From: Tepidibacillus decaturensis
GTDB taxonomy: Bacteria; Bacillota; Bacilli; Tepidibacillales; Tepidibacillaceae
DNA length: 64,000 bases
NCBI RefSeq assembly: GCF_001561915.1
Contig: NZ_LSKU01000001.1
Location: forward strand, 529,548-593,547
Direction: 5' to 3'
In this document: positions 1-8,196 of the stretch, one piece after another
How positions within the stretch are numbered: position 1 is the stretch's first letter
How the letters are laid out: each line of letters begins with the position of its first letter
Translations under genes and position numbers: made by a program
Notes under the pieces: generated by a model
Seen by the model: only the letters and a program-made list of their open reading frames with translations
Database searches by the model: none
Told to the model about the DNA's origin: nothing

Positions 1-1
1 T

Positions 2-712
2 TCTTATAATTTACATGTGATTAAGCAAAGTAGGATCTTGTCTAACTTTACAGGAAGCTTTAGTGATGTAACGACTTTGGCACATGAACTTGGACATGGC
101 TACCATGGATCATGTTTAATGGATCAAACCTTTTTGAATAGCCACTATCCAATGCCAATTGCCGAAACGGCTTCAATTTTTTGTGAAACGATTGTAAAAA
201 ATGCTGCTCTTCAAGAGGCGGAACCAGAGGAAGCTTTTGCGATATTAGAGAATGAACTATCTGATGCTGGCCAAGTCGTTGTAGATATTTATAGTCGCTT
301 TTTATTTGAGAGTGAAGTCTTTAAGCGTAGAAAAGAAGCCTCTCTATCAGTGAATGAACTAAAAGAAATCATGTTAAATGCCCAAAAAGAAGCTTATGGA
401 GATGGATTAGAACCTGATTTTTTACATCCGTACATGTGGGTTTGTAAGCCTCATTACTATTTCCCAGAGCGCCATTTCTATAATTTCCCTTATGCTTTTG
501 GGATGCTTTTTGCTAAGGGTCTTTATGCAGAATATTTAAAGAGGGGAGCAGATTTTGTTCCTGAGTATGACAAACTTCTTTCTGTTACAGGAAAAATGAA
601 CGTAGCAGATATCACAAAAACGATGGGGATTGATGTTCGTTCCCCAGAATTTTGGCGAAATTCCCTTAAATTAGTTGAGCAAGATATTGAGACCTTTATT
701 CATATGAAATAG
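2..712 (+). CDS. pepF: M3 family oligoendopeptidase, 3' part (PepF-like)
   Basis: This is the C-terminal ~236 residues of a zinc oligopeptidase. The reading frame is open to the window edge, so the true start lies upstream and the GTG at 17 is not a real start. The segment HELGHGYH carries the HExGH zinc/catalytic motif. It is preceded by RILSNFTGSFSDVTTLAHELGH, the usual context of M3 enzymes, and the long helical C-terminus with a PHYYFPERHFYNFPYAFG stretch also fits the PepF/M3 clan. Full members are near 600 residues, so roughly 60% is missing only because of the window boundary. It is a cytoplasmic peptidase that cuts short peptides. Family call is firm; the exact subfamily is inferred. 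Confidence 0.9.
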   Translation, partial: SYNLHVIKQSRILSNFTGSFSDVTTLAHELGHGYHGSCLMDQTFLNSHYPMPIAETASIFCETIVKNAALQEAEPEEAFAILENELSDAGQVVVDIYSRFLFESEVFKRRKEASLSVNELKEIMLNAQKEAYGDGLEPDFLHPYMWVCKPHYYFPERHFYNFPYAFGMLFAKGLYAEYLKRGADFVPEYDKLLSVTGKMNVADITKTMGIDVRSPEFWRNSLKLVEQDIETFIHMK

Positions 713-717
713 TAATT

Positions 718-745
718 TAAAAACGGAGCTACAAATGGCTCCGTT
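718..745 (-). terminator. Rho-independent terminator between convergent genes
   Basis: Perfect 8-bp stem AACGGAGC (722-729) / GCTCCGTT (738-745) with an 8-nt loop. Read on the minus strand the stem is followed by TTTAAATT, so it mainly terminates the HxlR-type gene. It may also serve the peptidase gene on the plus strand. Confidence 0.7.
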
Positions 746-747
746 GT

Positions 748-1062
748 CTATTTGATCCAAGTATCAGCCCATTTTTGAACCTCATCCATAACCGATTCTA
801 GAGCTTTTCCTTTTTCGGTCAATTCATATTCAATGCGAACAGGGGTCTCAGGATAAACTTTTCGAACAATGATTCCTGCTTCTTCTAATTGTTTTAAACG
901 ATCCACAAGCATCTTATCACTCATATTGGGAATGACTTCGGATATATCTTTAAATCTTTTTGCTCCATGAAGGAGAACACGAATAATTAAACCTGTCCAA
1001 CGTTTTCCTAAAAGTTCAAAGGCAAATTCGAATTTTGGGCATAAATGTAAATTTTCCATCAT
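748..1062 (-). CDS. HxlR family winged-helix transcriptional regulator
   Basis: Small DNA-binding regulator of the HxlR/MarR-like class (PF01638). The core FELLGKRWTGLIIRVLLHGAKRF, then MSDKMLVDRLKQLEEAGIIVRKVYPETPVRIEYELTEKG, is the typical helix-turn-helix plus wing. A conserved N-terminal cysteine (ENLHLCPKFEFAF) is the residue that senses oxidants or electrophiles in HypR/YodB-type members. The start is placed at the ATG preceded by AAGGAG with 6 nt spacing; ATG 1059 is an alternative, and the in-frame ATG at 1104 has no ribosome binding site. It is transcribed divergently from a DoxX gene whose promoter carries an inverted repeat, so it probably regulates that gene and itself. The inducer cannot be read from the sequence. 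Confidence 0.88.
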   Translation of the reverse strand: MMENLHLCPKFEFAFELLGKRWTGLIIRVLLHGAKRFKDISEVIPNMSDKMLVDRLKQLEEAGIIVRKVYPETPVRIEYELTEKGKALESVMDEVQKWADTWIK

Positions 1063-1097
1063 CACCATCTCCTTAAAAATAATTTTAACATATATAC

Positions 1098-1133
1098 TTG
1101 ACAAAAGTAAGTAACTGATCTATTATTACTTAC
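1098..1133 (+). promoter_or_regulatory. Sigma-A promoter of the DoxX gene with overlapping inverted-repeat operator
   Basis: TTGACA (1098-1103), 17-nt spacer, TATTAT (1121-1126). A perfect 8-bp inverted repeat GTAAGTAA (1107-1114) / TTACTTAC (1126-1133) sits in the spacer and on the -10. This geometry suits a repressor that blocks RNA polymerase, and the divergent HxlR protein is the obvious candidate. Promoter is read directly; the regulator assignment is inferred. Confidence 0.7.
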
Positions 1134-1191
1134 ATAAAGTTAGCTAATAACTTTTTTAAATGAATTTTACAAATTAAAGGAGATGAGAAAA

Positions 1192-1587
1192 ATGAATTTA
1201 GGTTTACTTATTATTCGTTTAGTGGTTGGACTAACATTTGCAGGTCATGGTTCTCAAAAACTTTTTGGTTGGTTTGGAGGATACGGATTAAAGGGAACTG
1301 GAGGTTGGATGGAATCGATTGGTGTGAAACCAGGCGTGTTGATGGCATTTGCTGCAGGAGCAAGTGAATTGGTTGGTGGACTCTTATTTACATTTGGTTT
1401 ATATATTCCCTTTGCAGCTTTACTTATTGTCATTACGATGTTAGTCGCAATCTTTACAGTTCACGGTAAAAATGGTTATTGGGCTACAGCAAACGGTTTT
1501 GAATACAATTTTATTTTGATTGCAGTAGCCATCGGCGTTGCATTGATTGGCCCTGGTGCATATACAGTAAGTGCTTTGTTAGGTTAA
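1192..1587 (+). CDS. DoxX family membrane protein
   Basis: A 131-residue integral membrane protein of the DoxX family with about four hydrophobic helices. The N-terminus has the family signature [35 protein letters not shown]. The start is ATG 1192 because AAAGGAG (1176-1182) lies 9 nt ahead; the in-frame ATG at 1183 abuts that motif and is unlikely. DoxX relatives include the thiosulfate:quinone oxidoreductase subunit and MhqP/CatD-like proteins. In Bacillus such genes are often induced by quinones or thiol stress under MarR/HxlR-type repressors, which matches the divergent regulator here. The biochemical role is not established. Confidence 0.85.
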   Translation: MNLGLLIIRLVVGLTFAGHGSQKLFGWFGGYGLKGTGGWMESIGVKPGVLMAFAAGASELVGGLLFTFGLYIPFAALLIVITMLVAIFTVHGKNGYWATANGFEYNFILIAVAIGVALIGPGAYTVSALLG

Positions 1588-1602
1588 ATGAACTACAAAC
1601 GA

Positions 1603-1640
1603 AAAGGCGTATCAAATATCGAAATTTGAACGCCTTTCTT
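1603..1640 (+). terminator. Rho-independent terminator after the DoxX gene
   Basis: Stem AAAGGCGT (1603-1610) / ACGCCTTT (1630-1637), extended by an inner TCAAAT/ATTTGA pairing after a one-base bulge, followed by a T-rich tract. Confidence 0.75.
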
Positions 1641-1644
1641 CTAC

Positions 1645-1683
1645 TTATCATTTAGGGGTTTGTATATCCCATAAGCAGCGACT
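1645..1683. repeat. Interspersed repeat copy with end motif GTTTGTATATCCC
   Basis: TTATCATTTAGGGGTTTGTA and the following bases to 1683 closely resemble 20012-20047. The core GTTTGTATATCCC is at 1658-1670, followed by a shared ATAAGCAGCGACT-type stretch. A hairpin GTACCCTT (1691-1698) / AAGGGTAC (1722-1729) follows. Related ends occur at 36627, 48543 and, inverted, at 48684. This copy appears truncated and non-coding. Confidence 0.55.
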
Positions 1684-1743
1684 TTCAGGAGTACCCTTTT
1701 TATCTTGTTTTTTATTCATAGAAGGGTACGGTAACCTTTATAA

Positions 1744-2754
1744 TTACTGTTCCATCGCTTTTTTCGCAAATTCTGTATTCACAATCGCTTCGTAAGGAAT
1801 CTTTTCTTTAAGTTCTCCAGCATATTCCATTACTTTTTCTAAATTACGATATTCCTCTTCATCCACAATGGGGTCAGTGGCCCAGGAACCTTGGGAACGA
1901 TATCGGTCTAATACTTTTAACATCACGTCTCGATTAAAGTCTTGGAATTGGGGGGTAATTACATCGGCGATTTCTTCTAAAGAAGCTTCGTTTACCCATT
2001 GTTGTGCCATATAGATTGCATTGGCGAATTTCTGCACGATCTCTGGATTTTTATCGATCAAACTTTGTTTTGTAATAAATACGGTATATGGAAGTTTTCC
2101 ACTTCCATGTCCAAAGGAAGCCACTACATGACCTTTTCCTTCTAATTCAATTTTCGAAGCAATGGGTTCAAAAAGTTGAACAAAATCACCTGTACCAGAT
2201 ACAAAGGCACTTCCTAAATTAGCATAATCTATGTTCTGAATGATCTCATTATCTACTTTAGGCTCAACCCCATTTAAATGCTGTACATATTCACTGACCA
2301 TTTCAGGCATCCCACCTTTTCTTTGGCCAAGGAGGGTTTTGCCTTTAAGCATATCCCAAGTGAAATTTTTGATTGGTTCTCTAGAGACTAAGAAGGAACC
2401 GTCTGTTTGTGTTAATTGAGCAAAGTTGATCGCAGGATCTTTGGGGTTTTGACTATACACATAAATTGTGGTTTCTGTTCCAACCAAAATCACATCTGCA
2501 CTTCCACTAACTAGAGCGGTCATCGTCTTATCTCCACCATTGGCATTGGTTAATTCTACATCTAATCCTTGATCTTTAAAAAAACCTTTTTCAATGGCGA
2601 CATAAAGAGGCGTGTAAAAGATAGAGTGTGTAACTTCAAATAACCTAACTTTATGATTTGTATCACTGTTTTTTGTATTGGAACACGCTATAGTAAAGGT
2701 TAGGGAAAATAGAACGATGACGATCAAACTGATTTTTAAACTTTTCTTAAACAT
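1744..2754 (-). CDS. Solitary ABC-type substrate-binding lipoprotein (NMT1/SsuA-like)
   Basis: A 336-residue secreted lipoprotein. A basic N-terminus and hydrophobic helix lead into the lipobox LTFTIAC, with Cys24 as the lipidation site. The mature part (RLFEVTHSIFYTPLYVAIEKGFFKDQGLDVELTNANGGDKTMTALVSGSADVILVG) is the NMT1/THI5-like fold used for sulfonates, taurine, nitrate, thiamine precursors and similar ligands. Start ATG 2754 has GGAGG 6 nt upstream; the longer start at 2769 overlaps that site. No permease or ATPase gene lies beside it, so it either uses a transporter encoded elsewhere or is an orphan. The ligand is unknown. Confidence 0.85.
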   Translation of the reverse strand: MFKKSLKISLIVIVLFSLTFTIACSNTKNSDTNHKVRLFEVTHSIFYTPLYVAIEKGFFKDQGLDVELTNANGGDKTMTALVSGSADVILVGTETTIYVYSQNPKDPAINFAQLTQTDGSFLVSREPIKNFTWDMLKGKTLLGQRKGGMPEMVSEYVQHLNGVEPKVDNEIIQNIDYANLGSAFVSGTGDFVQLFEPIASKIELEGKGHVVASFGHGSGKLPYTVFITKQSLIDKNPEIVQKFANAIYMAQQWVNEASLEEIADVITPQFQDFNRDVMLKVLDRYRSQGSWATDPIVDEEEYRNLEKVMEYAGELKEKIPYEAIVNTEFAKKAMEQ

Positions 2755-2843
2755 ATGACACCTCCGCATTTGCCTAATTCACTGCTATCATATGATTTAA
2801 ATAGGAAAATGGTTCAAAAAAAAGTGATGTAAACATCCTTCAA

Positions 2844-2852
2844 TGGTATAAT
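2844..2852 (+). promoter_or_regulatory. Probable extended -10 promoter of the hem operon
   Basis: TGGTATAAT is an extended -10 (TGn + TATAAT at 2847-2852), 55 nt before the hemA start. No good -35 is seen at 17 nt (GTGATG), which an extended -10 can tolerate. Confidence 0.5.
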
Positions 2853-2907
2853 TAAACATAAGGTTTTGCTATGATGAAAAACTTTTTTTGGGGGAGGGGG
2901 AAATCAT

Positions 2908-4239
2908 ATGTTGGTAATGGTTGTTGGACTCAATTACCGAACTACCCCTGTAGAGATTAGAGAGAAATTTACCTTTACAGAAGAAGATTTAGCTGAAGCT
3001 TTAGATAAATTAAAAAAGACAAAAAGTGTATTAGAAGCAGTCATTGTTGGTACATGTAACCGAATGGAGATTTATGCTGTTGTCGATCAAGTTCATACAG
3101 GGGAACATTTCATTAAAAAATTTTTAGCCGAATGGTTTGCCATTCCCAAAGAAGAATTCGTTCCTTTTCTTTACGTAAAAAAGGAGGCGGAGGCCACTGA
3201 ACATTTATTCCGGGTCATTACGGGTTTAGATTCCATGGTATTAGGAGAAACACAAATTTTAGGGCAAATCCGTGAAGCTTTTCTTTTTGCGCAAAAAGCT
3301 CAGGGAACAGGAACAATTTTTAATACCTTATTTAAACAGGCGATTACCTTTGGCAAAAAAGTTCATACGGAGACAGGTTTAGGTGAAAGCGCTGTATCCG
3401 TGAGTTATGCTGCAGTTGAATTAACCAAAAAAATCTTTTCCCGTTTAGATGACAAAGCGATCCTCATTATTGGAGCAGGTGAAATGAGTGAGTTGACGGC
3501 GATTCATTTTCATGCTCAGGGTGTAAAGCAAGTGATGGTTGTCAACCGTACCTATGAACATGCCTCTGCATTGGCAGAACCCTTTCATGGAACAGCCTAT
3601 ACACTGGAACAGTTACCATTGGCGTTAAATAAAGCAGATATCGTAATTAGCTCTACCGGAGCAGATTCATTTATTTTGAATAAAACCGAAGTAGAAAAGA
3701 TTATCCATGAGCGTAAAAATAGACCAATTTTCATGATCGATATTGCGGTTCCAAGAGATCTTGACCCAGAGATTAACCAATTAGATGGGGTTTACTTATT
3801 TGACATTGATGATTTACAGGGTCTTGTTGATGCCAATTTAAAAGAAAGACAAAGAATTGCTACACAAATAGAAGAATGGATCGATGAAGAAGTCTATAAG
3901 TTTTACCAATGGATCAATACACTAGGTGTGATTCCATTAATTGCTGCATTAAGAGAAAAAAGCTTCAAAATACAAGAAGAAACGATGAAATCGATTGAAA
4001 ATAAGTTACCACATTTATCTGAGCGAGAGAAAACGATCATTCGAAAACATACAAAAAGTATTGTCAACCAAATGCTAAAAGACCCGATTATGAGGGTGAA
4101 AGAAATGGCTGTTGAATCAAATGCAGAAGAGATGATGCAAGTTTTTTGTAAAATCTTTGATTTAAAGGTAGAAATAGAGAAGGATAAAATGAATGAGGAA
4201 CCTACTGCAACATATATCACGAGAAGAAGTAGGTCATAA
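2908..4239 (+). CDS. hemA: Glutamyl-tRNA reductase
   Basis: First committed enzyme of the C5 tetrapyrrole pathway: NADPH-dependent reduction of glutamyl-tRNA(Glu) to glutamate-1-semialdehyde. The 443 residues match the family length. The catalytic cysteine is Cys50 in GTCNRMEIY. Residues ~95-120 (FRVITGLDSMVLGETQILGQI) are the conserved substrate-recognition region. The NADPH Rossmann motif is AILIIGAGEMSELTA, and a long helical dimerisation domain ends the protein. GGGGAGGGGG precedes ATG 2908. It opens a tightly packed operon running to hemL, with hemX starting 2 nt after its stop. The order hemA-hemX is as in B. subtilis. Confidence 0.97.
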   Translation: MLVMVVGLNYRTTPVEIREKFTFTEEDLAEALDKLKKTKSVLEAVIVGTCNRMEIYAVVDQVHTGEHFIKKFLAEWFAIPKEEFVPFLYVKKEAEATEHLFRVITGLDSMVLGETQILGQIREAFLFAQKAQGTGTIFNTLFKQAITFGKKVHTETGLGESAVSVSYAAVELTKKIFSRLDDKAILIIGAGEMSELTAIHFHAQGVKQVMVVNRTYEHASALAEPFHGTAYTLEQLPLALNKADIVISSTGADSFILNKTEVEKIIHERKNRPIFMIDIAVPRDLDPEINQLDGVYLFDIDDLQGLVDANLKERQRIATQIEEWIDEEVYKFYQWINTLGVIPLIAALREKSFKIQEETMKSIENKLPHLSEREKTIIRKHTKSIVNQMLKDPIMRVKEMAVESNAEEMMQVFCKIFDLKVEIEKDKMNEEPTATYITRRSRS

Positions 4240-4241
4240 GT

Positions 4242-5051
4242 ATGAATACTGTGATTTTTATTCTCATTCTTCTTTATACGACTAGCTTCTGTTTTTACTT
4301 TATGTCAATCATCAAAGGAGTTACTCGTATTTCACCATGGTCTTATCGGTTTATCTTAGCGGGTAGTATAATCCAAGTCTTCGTCTTTAGTTTTAAAATG
4401 TTATCTGAACAATACTTTCCAATTATTACATTTTTTGATATTTTCTTTTTTTATTCATTACTTCTTATTTTATTGACTGTAATCACCCATTCCTTTTTCG
4501 AGTGGGAATGGTTTGAGATGGTGATGACATTTATTGCTATCATAATGCTGATGGGAGCGTTGTTGATTGGAGAAACATCACCCCAATTAAGTGATTCTTT
4601 TATCTCTAATTTATTATTTATTCATATTATCCTTTCTATTATCAGTTATGGCGCTTTTTCAATCTCTGCCATTTTCTCTTTGATGTATATTCTGCAAGAA
4701 TACTTACTAAAAAGGAAGATTTGGCATCGGTTTTCAAAAGGGCTGCCTAGTTTAGAAAGTTTAGACCGAAATGCTTATCTGTCTAATTTGATTGGAGTAC
4801 CATTATTGCTATTAGGATTGACATTTGGATCGATTTGGGCAGGAATTCTTTTTGATTGGAAAATTTTTGTAGATGCAAAAGTATTAACCTCTTTTTTTAT
4901 TTTATTGATGTATGGTTTATTTATTTTTAATCGGCAAAAAAGAAGATGGATGATGAAACAATTAGCCATCTGGAATTTGATGAGCTTTGTGATGCTGATC
5001 ATCAATTTTACCATCTCCAACCTTTTTGTTTCTTTTCACCGTTGGTTTTAG
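4242..5051 (+). CDS. hemX: HemX membrane protein (CcsA/ResC-like)
   Basis: A 269-residue polytopic membrane protein with about eight hydrophobic helices and the CcsA-type cytochrome assembly fold. Position directly after hemA identifies it as HemX, which in B. subtilis lowers the cellular amount of HemA. The stretch LLFIHIILSIISYGAFSISAIFSLMYILQEYLL is typical of this family. It begins 2 nt after the hemA stop, so the two are co-translated. It has no known enzymatic role. Confidence 0.88.
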   Translation: MNTVIFILILLYTTSFCFYFMSIIKGVTRISPWSYRFILAGSIIQVFVFSFKMLSEQYFPIITFFDIFFFYSLLLILLTVITHSFFEWEWFEMVMTFIAIIMLMGALLIGETSPQLSDSFISNLLFIHIILSIISYGAFSISAIFSLMYILQEYLLKRKIWHRFSKGLPSLESLDRNAYLSNLIGVPLLLLGLTFGSIWAGILFDWKIFVDAKVLTSFFILLMYGLFIFNRQKRRWMMKQLAIWNLMSFVMLIINFTISNLFVSFHRWF

Positions 5052-5064
5052 GAGGGTTGTGACC

Positions 5065-5730
5065 ATGAATCGTTATTACGCCATGATGGTAAATCTTACA
5101 AATCGTCCTTGTCTTGTGATTGGTGGAGGAAGGGTAGCAGAACGAAAGATTCTATCCCTTTTAAAAGCGAATGCAAAAGTGAAATTAATCAGCCCGGTAA
5201 TTACACCTTTGTTAGAGACATTGGTACAGGAAAATCGTATTTCCTGGGAAAAGCGTGAATATAAACGTCAAGATGTAAAGGGTTATTCGATCATCGTGGT
5301 TGCTACGGATCAAAAGGAATTAAACCAACAAATTTATCAAGAGATCGATCATCAGTACCAATGGGTTAATATTGTAGATGATCCAGAATTATCTACCTTT
5401 ATCGTTCCAGCTATGATAGATCGAGGACATTTACAAATAGCGGTTTCCACTAGTGGGGCAAGCCCTGGACTAGCAAAAAAGATCCGCCAAGAATTGGAAA
5501 AGCAATACGGTGTGGAATACGAAGAGTATACAACTTTCTTGGCAGAAATGAGAGAATGGATTTTACAGCAGGGTTTAACAAACGAAGAACGGAAAAACTT
5601 ATTTGAATATTTACTTGAACCAGACTTTTTGCGTAGGATCGAGAAAGGGGAAAGTAAAGACCTGCTGATTCTAAAGATCAAAGAAACCATAAAAGAGAAT
5701 ATCAATAAGGAAAGGGAATTGTTATCGTGA
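5065..5730 (+). CDS. sirC: Precorrin-2 dehydrogenase (SirC/Met8-like)
   Basis: Cytoplasmic NAD-dependent enzyme that oxidises precorrin-2 to sirohydrochlorin. The Rossmann motif CLVIGGGRVAERKILSLLKANAKVKLISP near the N-terminus and the later STSGASPGLAKKIRQELE segment are diagnostic of the Met8/SirC/CysG-N family. At 221 residues it is the short SirC type, without a methyltransferase domain. Start ATG 5065 has TAGGAGGG 8 nt upstream; the earlier in-frame start at 5026 lies inside hemX. It overlaps hemC by 4 nt (GTGA). Together with the methyltransferase-HemD fusion downstream it supplies the siroheme branch within the hem operon. Whether it also inserts iron (as Met8p does) cannot be judged here. 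Confidence 0.88.
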   Translation: MNRYYAMMVNLTNRPCLVIGGGRVAERKILSLLKANAKVKLISPVITPLLETLVQENRISWEKREYKRQDVKGYSIIVVATDQKELNQQIYQEIDHQYQWVNIVDDPELSTFIVPAMIDRGHLQIAVSTSGASPGLAKKIRQELEKQYGVEYEEYTTFLAEMREWILQQGLTNEERKNLFEYLLEPDFLRRIEKGESKDLLILKIKETIKENINKERELLS

Positions 5731-6656
5731 AGAATACATTCGTCGTTGGATCACGAAAAAGTCAGTTAGCTTTAACACAAACGGAATGGGTGATCGAAAA
5801 GCTAAAAAAACTTTATCCTAATATAAGGTTTGAGATTAAAGAGATCGTTACGAAAGGGGACAAAATTCTTGATGTTACCCTTTCAAAAGTAGGTGGCAAA
5901 GGACTATTTGTGAAAGAGATTGAGCAAGCTTTGTTAGATGGAGAGATTGATTTTGCCGTACATAGTATGAAGGATATGCCTGCTGAAATGGCAGAAGGGT
6001 TAACGATTGGTGCAGTACCGGAAAGGGAAGACCCAAGGGACTGCCTTATTTCAAACCAAGATTATACTATAGAAACATTGCCAATAGGTGCTAAAGTGGG
6101 AACAAGTAGTTTACGCAGAGCCGCTCAAATTGTTGCCTATCGTCCTGATCTAAAGATTGAGTCCATCAGAGGAAATGTTAACACCAGACTGTCAAAATTA
6201 GAAACTGATGGACTGAATGCAATTATCTTAGCGGCTGCAGGCCTTAAACGAATGAATTGGCAGGATCGGATTACGCAATATCTAGACGTGGATCTTTGTC
6301 TGCCTGCAGTTGGTCAAGGAGCCCTTGGCATTCAAGTGAGAGAGAATGACCAAGAAACCATACAAATGTTACAATACATCGATGATCAAGAGACAAGAAT
6401 GATCATTTCAGCTGAAAGGGCGTTACTACATCATTTACAAGGGGGCTGTCAGATCCCAATTGGAGCTTATGCGAGATGGCAAAACGATCAAATTCATTTA
6501 GTTGGAATGGTTGCCGCAGTTGATGGCAAGCGTATTCTTAAAGCAGAAGCAACTGGTTCAAAGGAAGAAGCCGTTTCTTTAGGAATTAAGGTAGCAAACC
6601 AGCTTTTACAACAAGGAGCAGATCAAATATTAGCAGAGGTGAAGGAGGGGAAATAA
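5727..6656 (+). CDS. hemC: Hydroxymethylbilane synthase (porphobilinogen deaminase)
   Basis: Condenses four porphobilinogen units into hydroxymethylbilane. Family length (309 residues). The N-terminal VGSRKSQLALTQT motif, catalytic aspartate in HSMKDMP (Asp83), the GTSSLRRAAQ and RGNVNTRL substrate-binding segments, and Cys241 in LQGGCQIPIGAY, which carries the dipyrromethane cofactor, are all present. The start is GTG 5727, overlapping the sirC stop by 4 nt. The next gene starts at the last base of its stop codon, indicating translational coupling. Confidence 0.97.
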   Translation: MKNTFVVGSRKSQLALTQTEWVIEKLKKLYPNIRFEIKEIVTKGDKILDVTLSKVGGKGLFVKEIEQALLDGEIDFAVHSMKDMPAEMAEGLTIGAVPEREDPRDCLISNQDYTIETLPIGAKVGTSSLRRAAQIVAYRPDLKIESIRGNVNTRLSKLETDGLNAIILAAAGLKRMNWQDRITQYLDVDLCLPAVGQGALGIQVRENDQETIQMLQYIDDQETRMIISAERALLHHLQGGCQIPIGAYARWQNDQIHLVGMVAAVDGKRILKAEATGSKEEAVSLGIKVANQLLQQGADQILAEVKEGK

Positions 6657-8170
6657 TGAAGGTAGGGAAAGTATTTTTAGTGGGTGCTGGACCAGGAGAT
6701 CCCAAATTAATCACAGTGAAAGGCATAGAAGCGATTCAAAAAGCAGATGTGATTGTATATGATCGTTTGGCCCATCCTTCCCTGTTAAAGTATGGGAGAA
6801 GGGATGCGGAAAAAATCTATGTAGGCAAATCTCCAAATCGTCATACTCTGCAACAAGAAGAGATCAATCAACTCCTTGTTCAGTTAGCCTTAGAAGGAAA
6901 ACTGGTCACCAGACTAAAGGGCGGAGACCCTACGATTTTCGGTCGAGTAGGAGAAGAGGCTCTTTTATTAGCTGAACATGGGATTTCCTTTGAAATTGTA
7001 CCTGGAATTACTTCGGCAATTGCTGTCCCTGCTTATGCAGGCATTCCTGTCACCCATCGCGATTTTACCTCATCGATCGCTATTGTAACAGGACATGAGG
7101 ATCCAACTAAAAATGAATCCAATATCAACTGGGAAAAGCTTGCAACTGCTACTGGAACTTTGATTTTCCTCATGGGGGTTTCTAACTTAAAACTGATTCG
7201 TGATAAGTTAATCGAAAACGGCCGAGATTCAAGTACTCCTGTTGCACTTGTTCGAATGGGAACGAGAGTGGAGCAAAAAACGGTTACTGGAACATTAGAA
7301 AATATCGTACAGGTGGTAGAAGAAACAAAACTTACCTCTCCAGCGATCATTATTATTGGTGAAGTGGTAAAATTACGAGAGCAGTTAGCTTGGTTTGAGA
7401 AAAAGCCTCTTTTTGGAAAGAGAGTCCTTGTTACTAGAGCTAGAAATCAAGCAAGTGAATTATCTGCCTTAATTGAAGAATTAGGCGGAGAAACTGTCGA
7501 ATTCCCTGTCATCAAAATTGTTCCACCAAAGCATACAAAGGAATATCAACAGGCTTTTCAACAGTTAGACCAATATGATTGGATCATGTTTACAAGTGTC
7601 AACGGAGTTCAATCCTTTTTCCAAACGTTAAAAGAACAACGTATTGATATTCGTAAAATGGCAAAGGCGCGGATTGCTGCCATTGGCCCTAAAACTGCAG
7701 CATTATTAGAAGAAAAAGGTCTGATAGTCGATGTGCTACCACAGGAGTTCCGTGCAGAAGGGCTTCTTGATGCTTTGACAGGCGAATTAAAGGTTGGACA
7801 AAAGGTATTACTTCCTCGTGCAGATATTGCTCGAAAGATCCTACCTGATCAACTAAAGGAAAAAGGATTAGAAGTAGTAGAAATCAATGCATATGAAACG
7901 GTGATTGATGCGGAAAACAAAGATGAAATCATTAAGATGCTAAAAGAGAAGCAGATTCAAATCATTACCTTTACTAGCTCATCTACCGTTAAGAATTTTT
8001 ATGAGGCTCTTCAAGGGGAATCTTTAGAAAAATTGTTAAAAGGGGTTACTTTAGCTAGTATCGGACCAATTACAACAGATACCGCTCAACAATTGGGCTT
8101 AAACATAGATATTACAGCTTCAGAATATACGATTCCTGGATTAGTTAAAGCTATTTCAAAATCAAAGTAG
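6656..8170 (+). CDS. cobA-hemD: Fused uroporphyrinogen-III C-methyltransferase / uroporphyrinogen-III synthase
   Basis: Two-domain, 504-residue protein. Residues ~1-245 are SUMT (CobA): [18 protein letters not shown], the [15 protein letters not shown] loop, [21 protein letters not shown], and a LIFLMGV segment. Residues ~255-504 are the HemD synthase, starting [24 protein letters not shown] and containing the FTSVNGV and [10 protein letters not shown] elements. HemD closes hydroxymethylbilane into uroporphyrinogen III, and SUMT methylates it with two SAM to precorrin-2. B. subtilis has a stand-alone hemD here, so the fusion diverts product toward siroheme. Such fusions are known in clostridia and other Firmicutes. 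It sits 26 nt before hemB. Confidence 0.95.
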   Translation: MKVGKVFLVGAGPGDPKLITVKGIEAIQKADVIVYDRLAHPSLLKYGRRDAEKIYVGKSPNRHTLQQEEINQLLVQLALEGKLVTRLKGGDPTIFGRVGEEALLLAEHGISFEIVPGITSAIAVPAYAGIPVTHRDFTSSIAIVTGHEDPTKNESNINWEKLATATGTLIFLMGVSNLKLIRDKLIENGRDSSTPVALVRMGTRVEQKTVTGTLENIVQVVEETKLTSPAIIIIGEVVKLREQLAWFEKKPLFGKRVLVTRARNQASELSALIEELGGETVEFPVIKIVPPKHTKEYQQAFQQLDQYDWIMFTSVNGVQSFFQTLKEQRIDIRKMAKARIAAIGPKTAALLEEKGLIVDVLPQEFRAEGLLDALTGELKVGQKVLLPRADIARKILPDQLKEKGLEVVEINAYETVIDAENKDEIIKMLKEKQIQIITFTSSSTVKNFYEALQGESLEKLLKGVTLASIGPITTDTAQQLGLNIDITASEYTIPGLVKAISKSK

Positions 8171-8196
8171 AGAGAGTTAGGGAAGGAGAGGCAGAT

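Noticed and set aside
1691-1729. GTACCCTT/AAGGGTAC hairpin considered as terminator of the lipoprotein gene
   Set aside because: The loop is 23 nt and no T-run follows on the minus strand; it is more likely part of the repeat copy.
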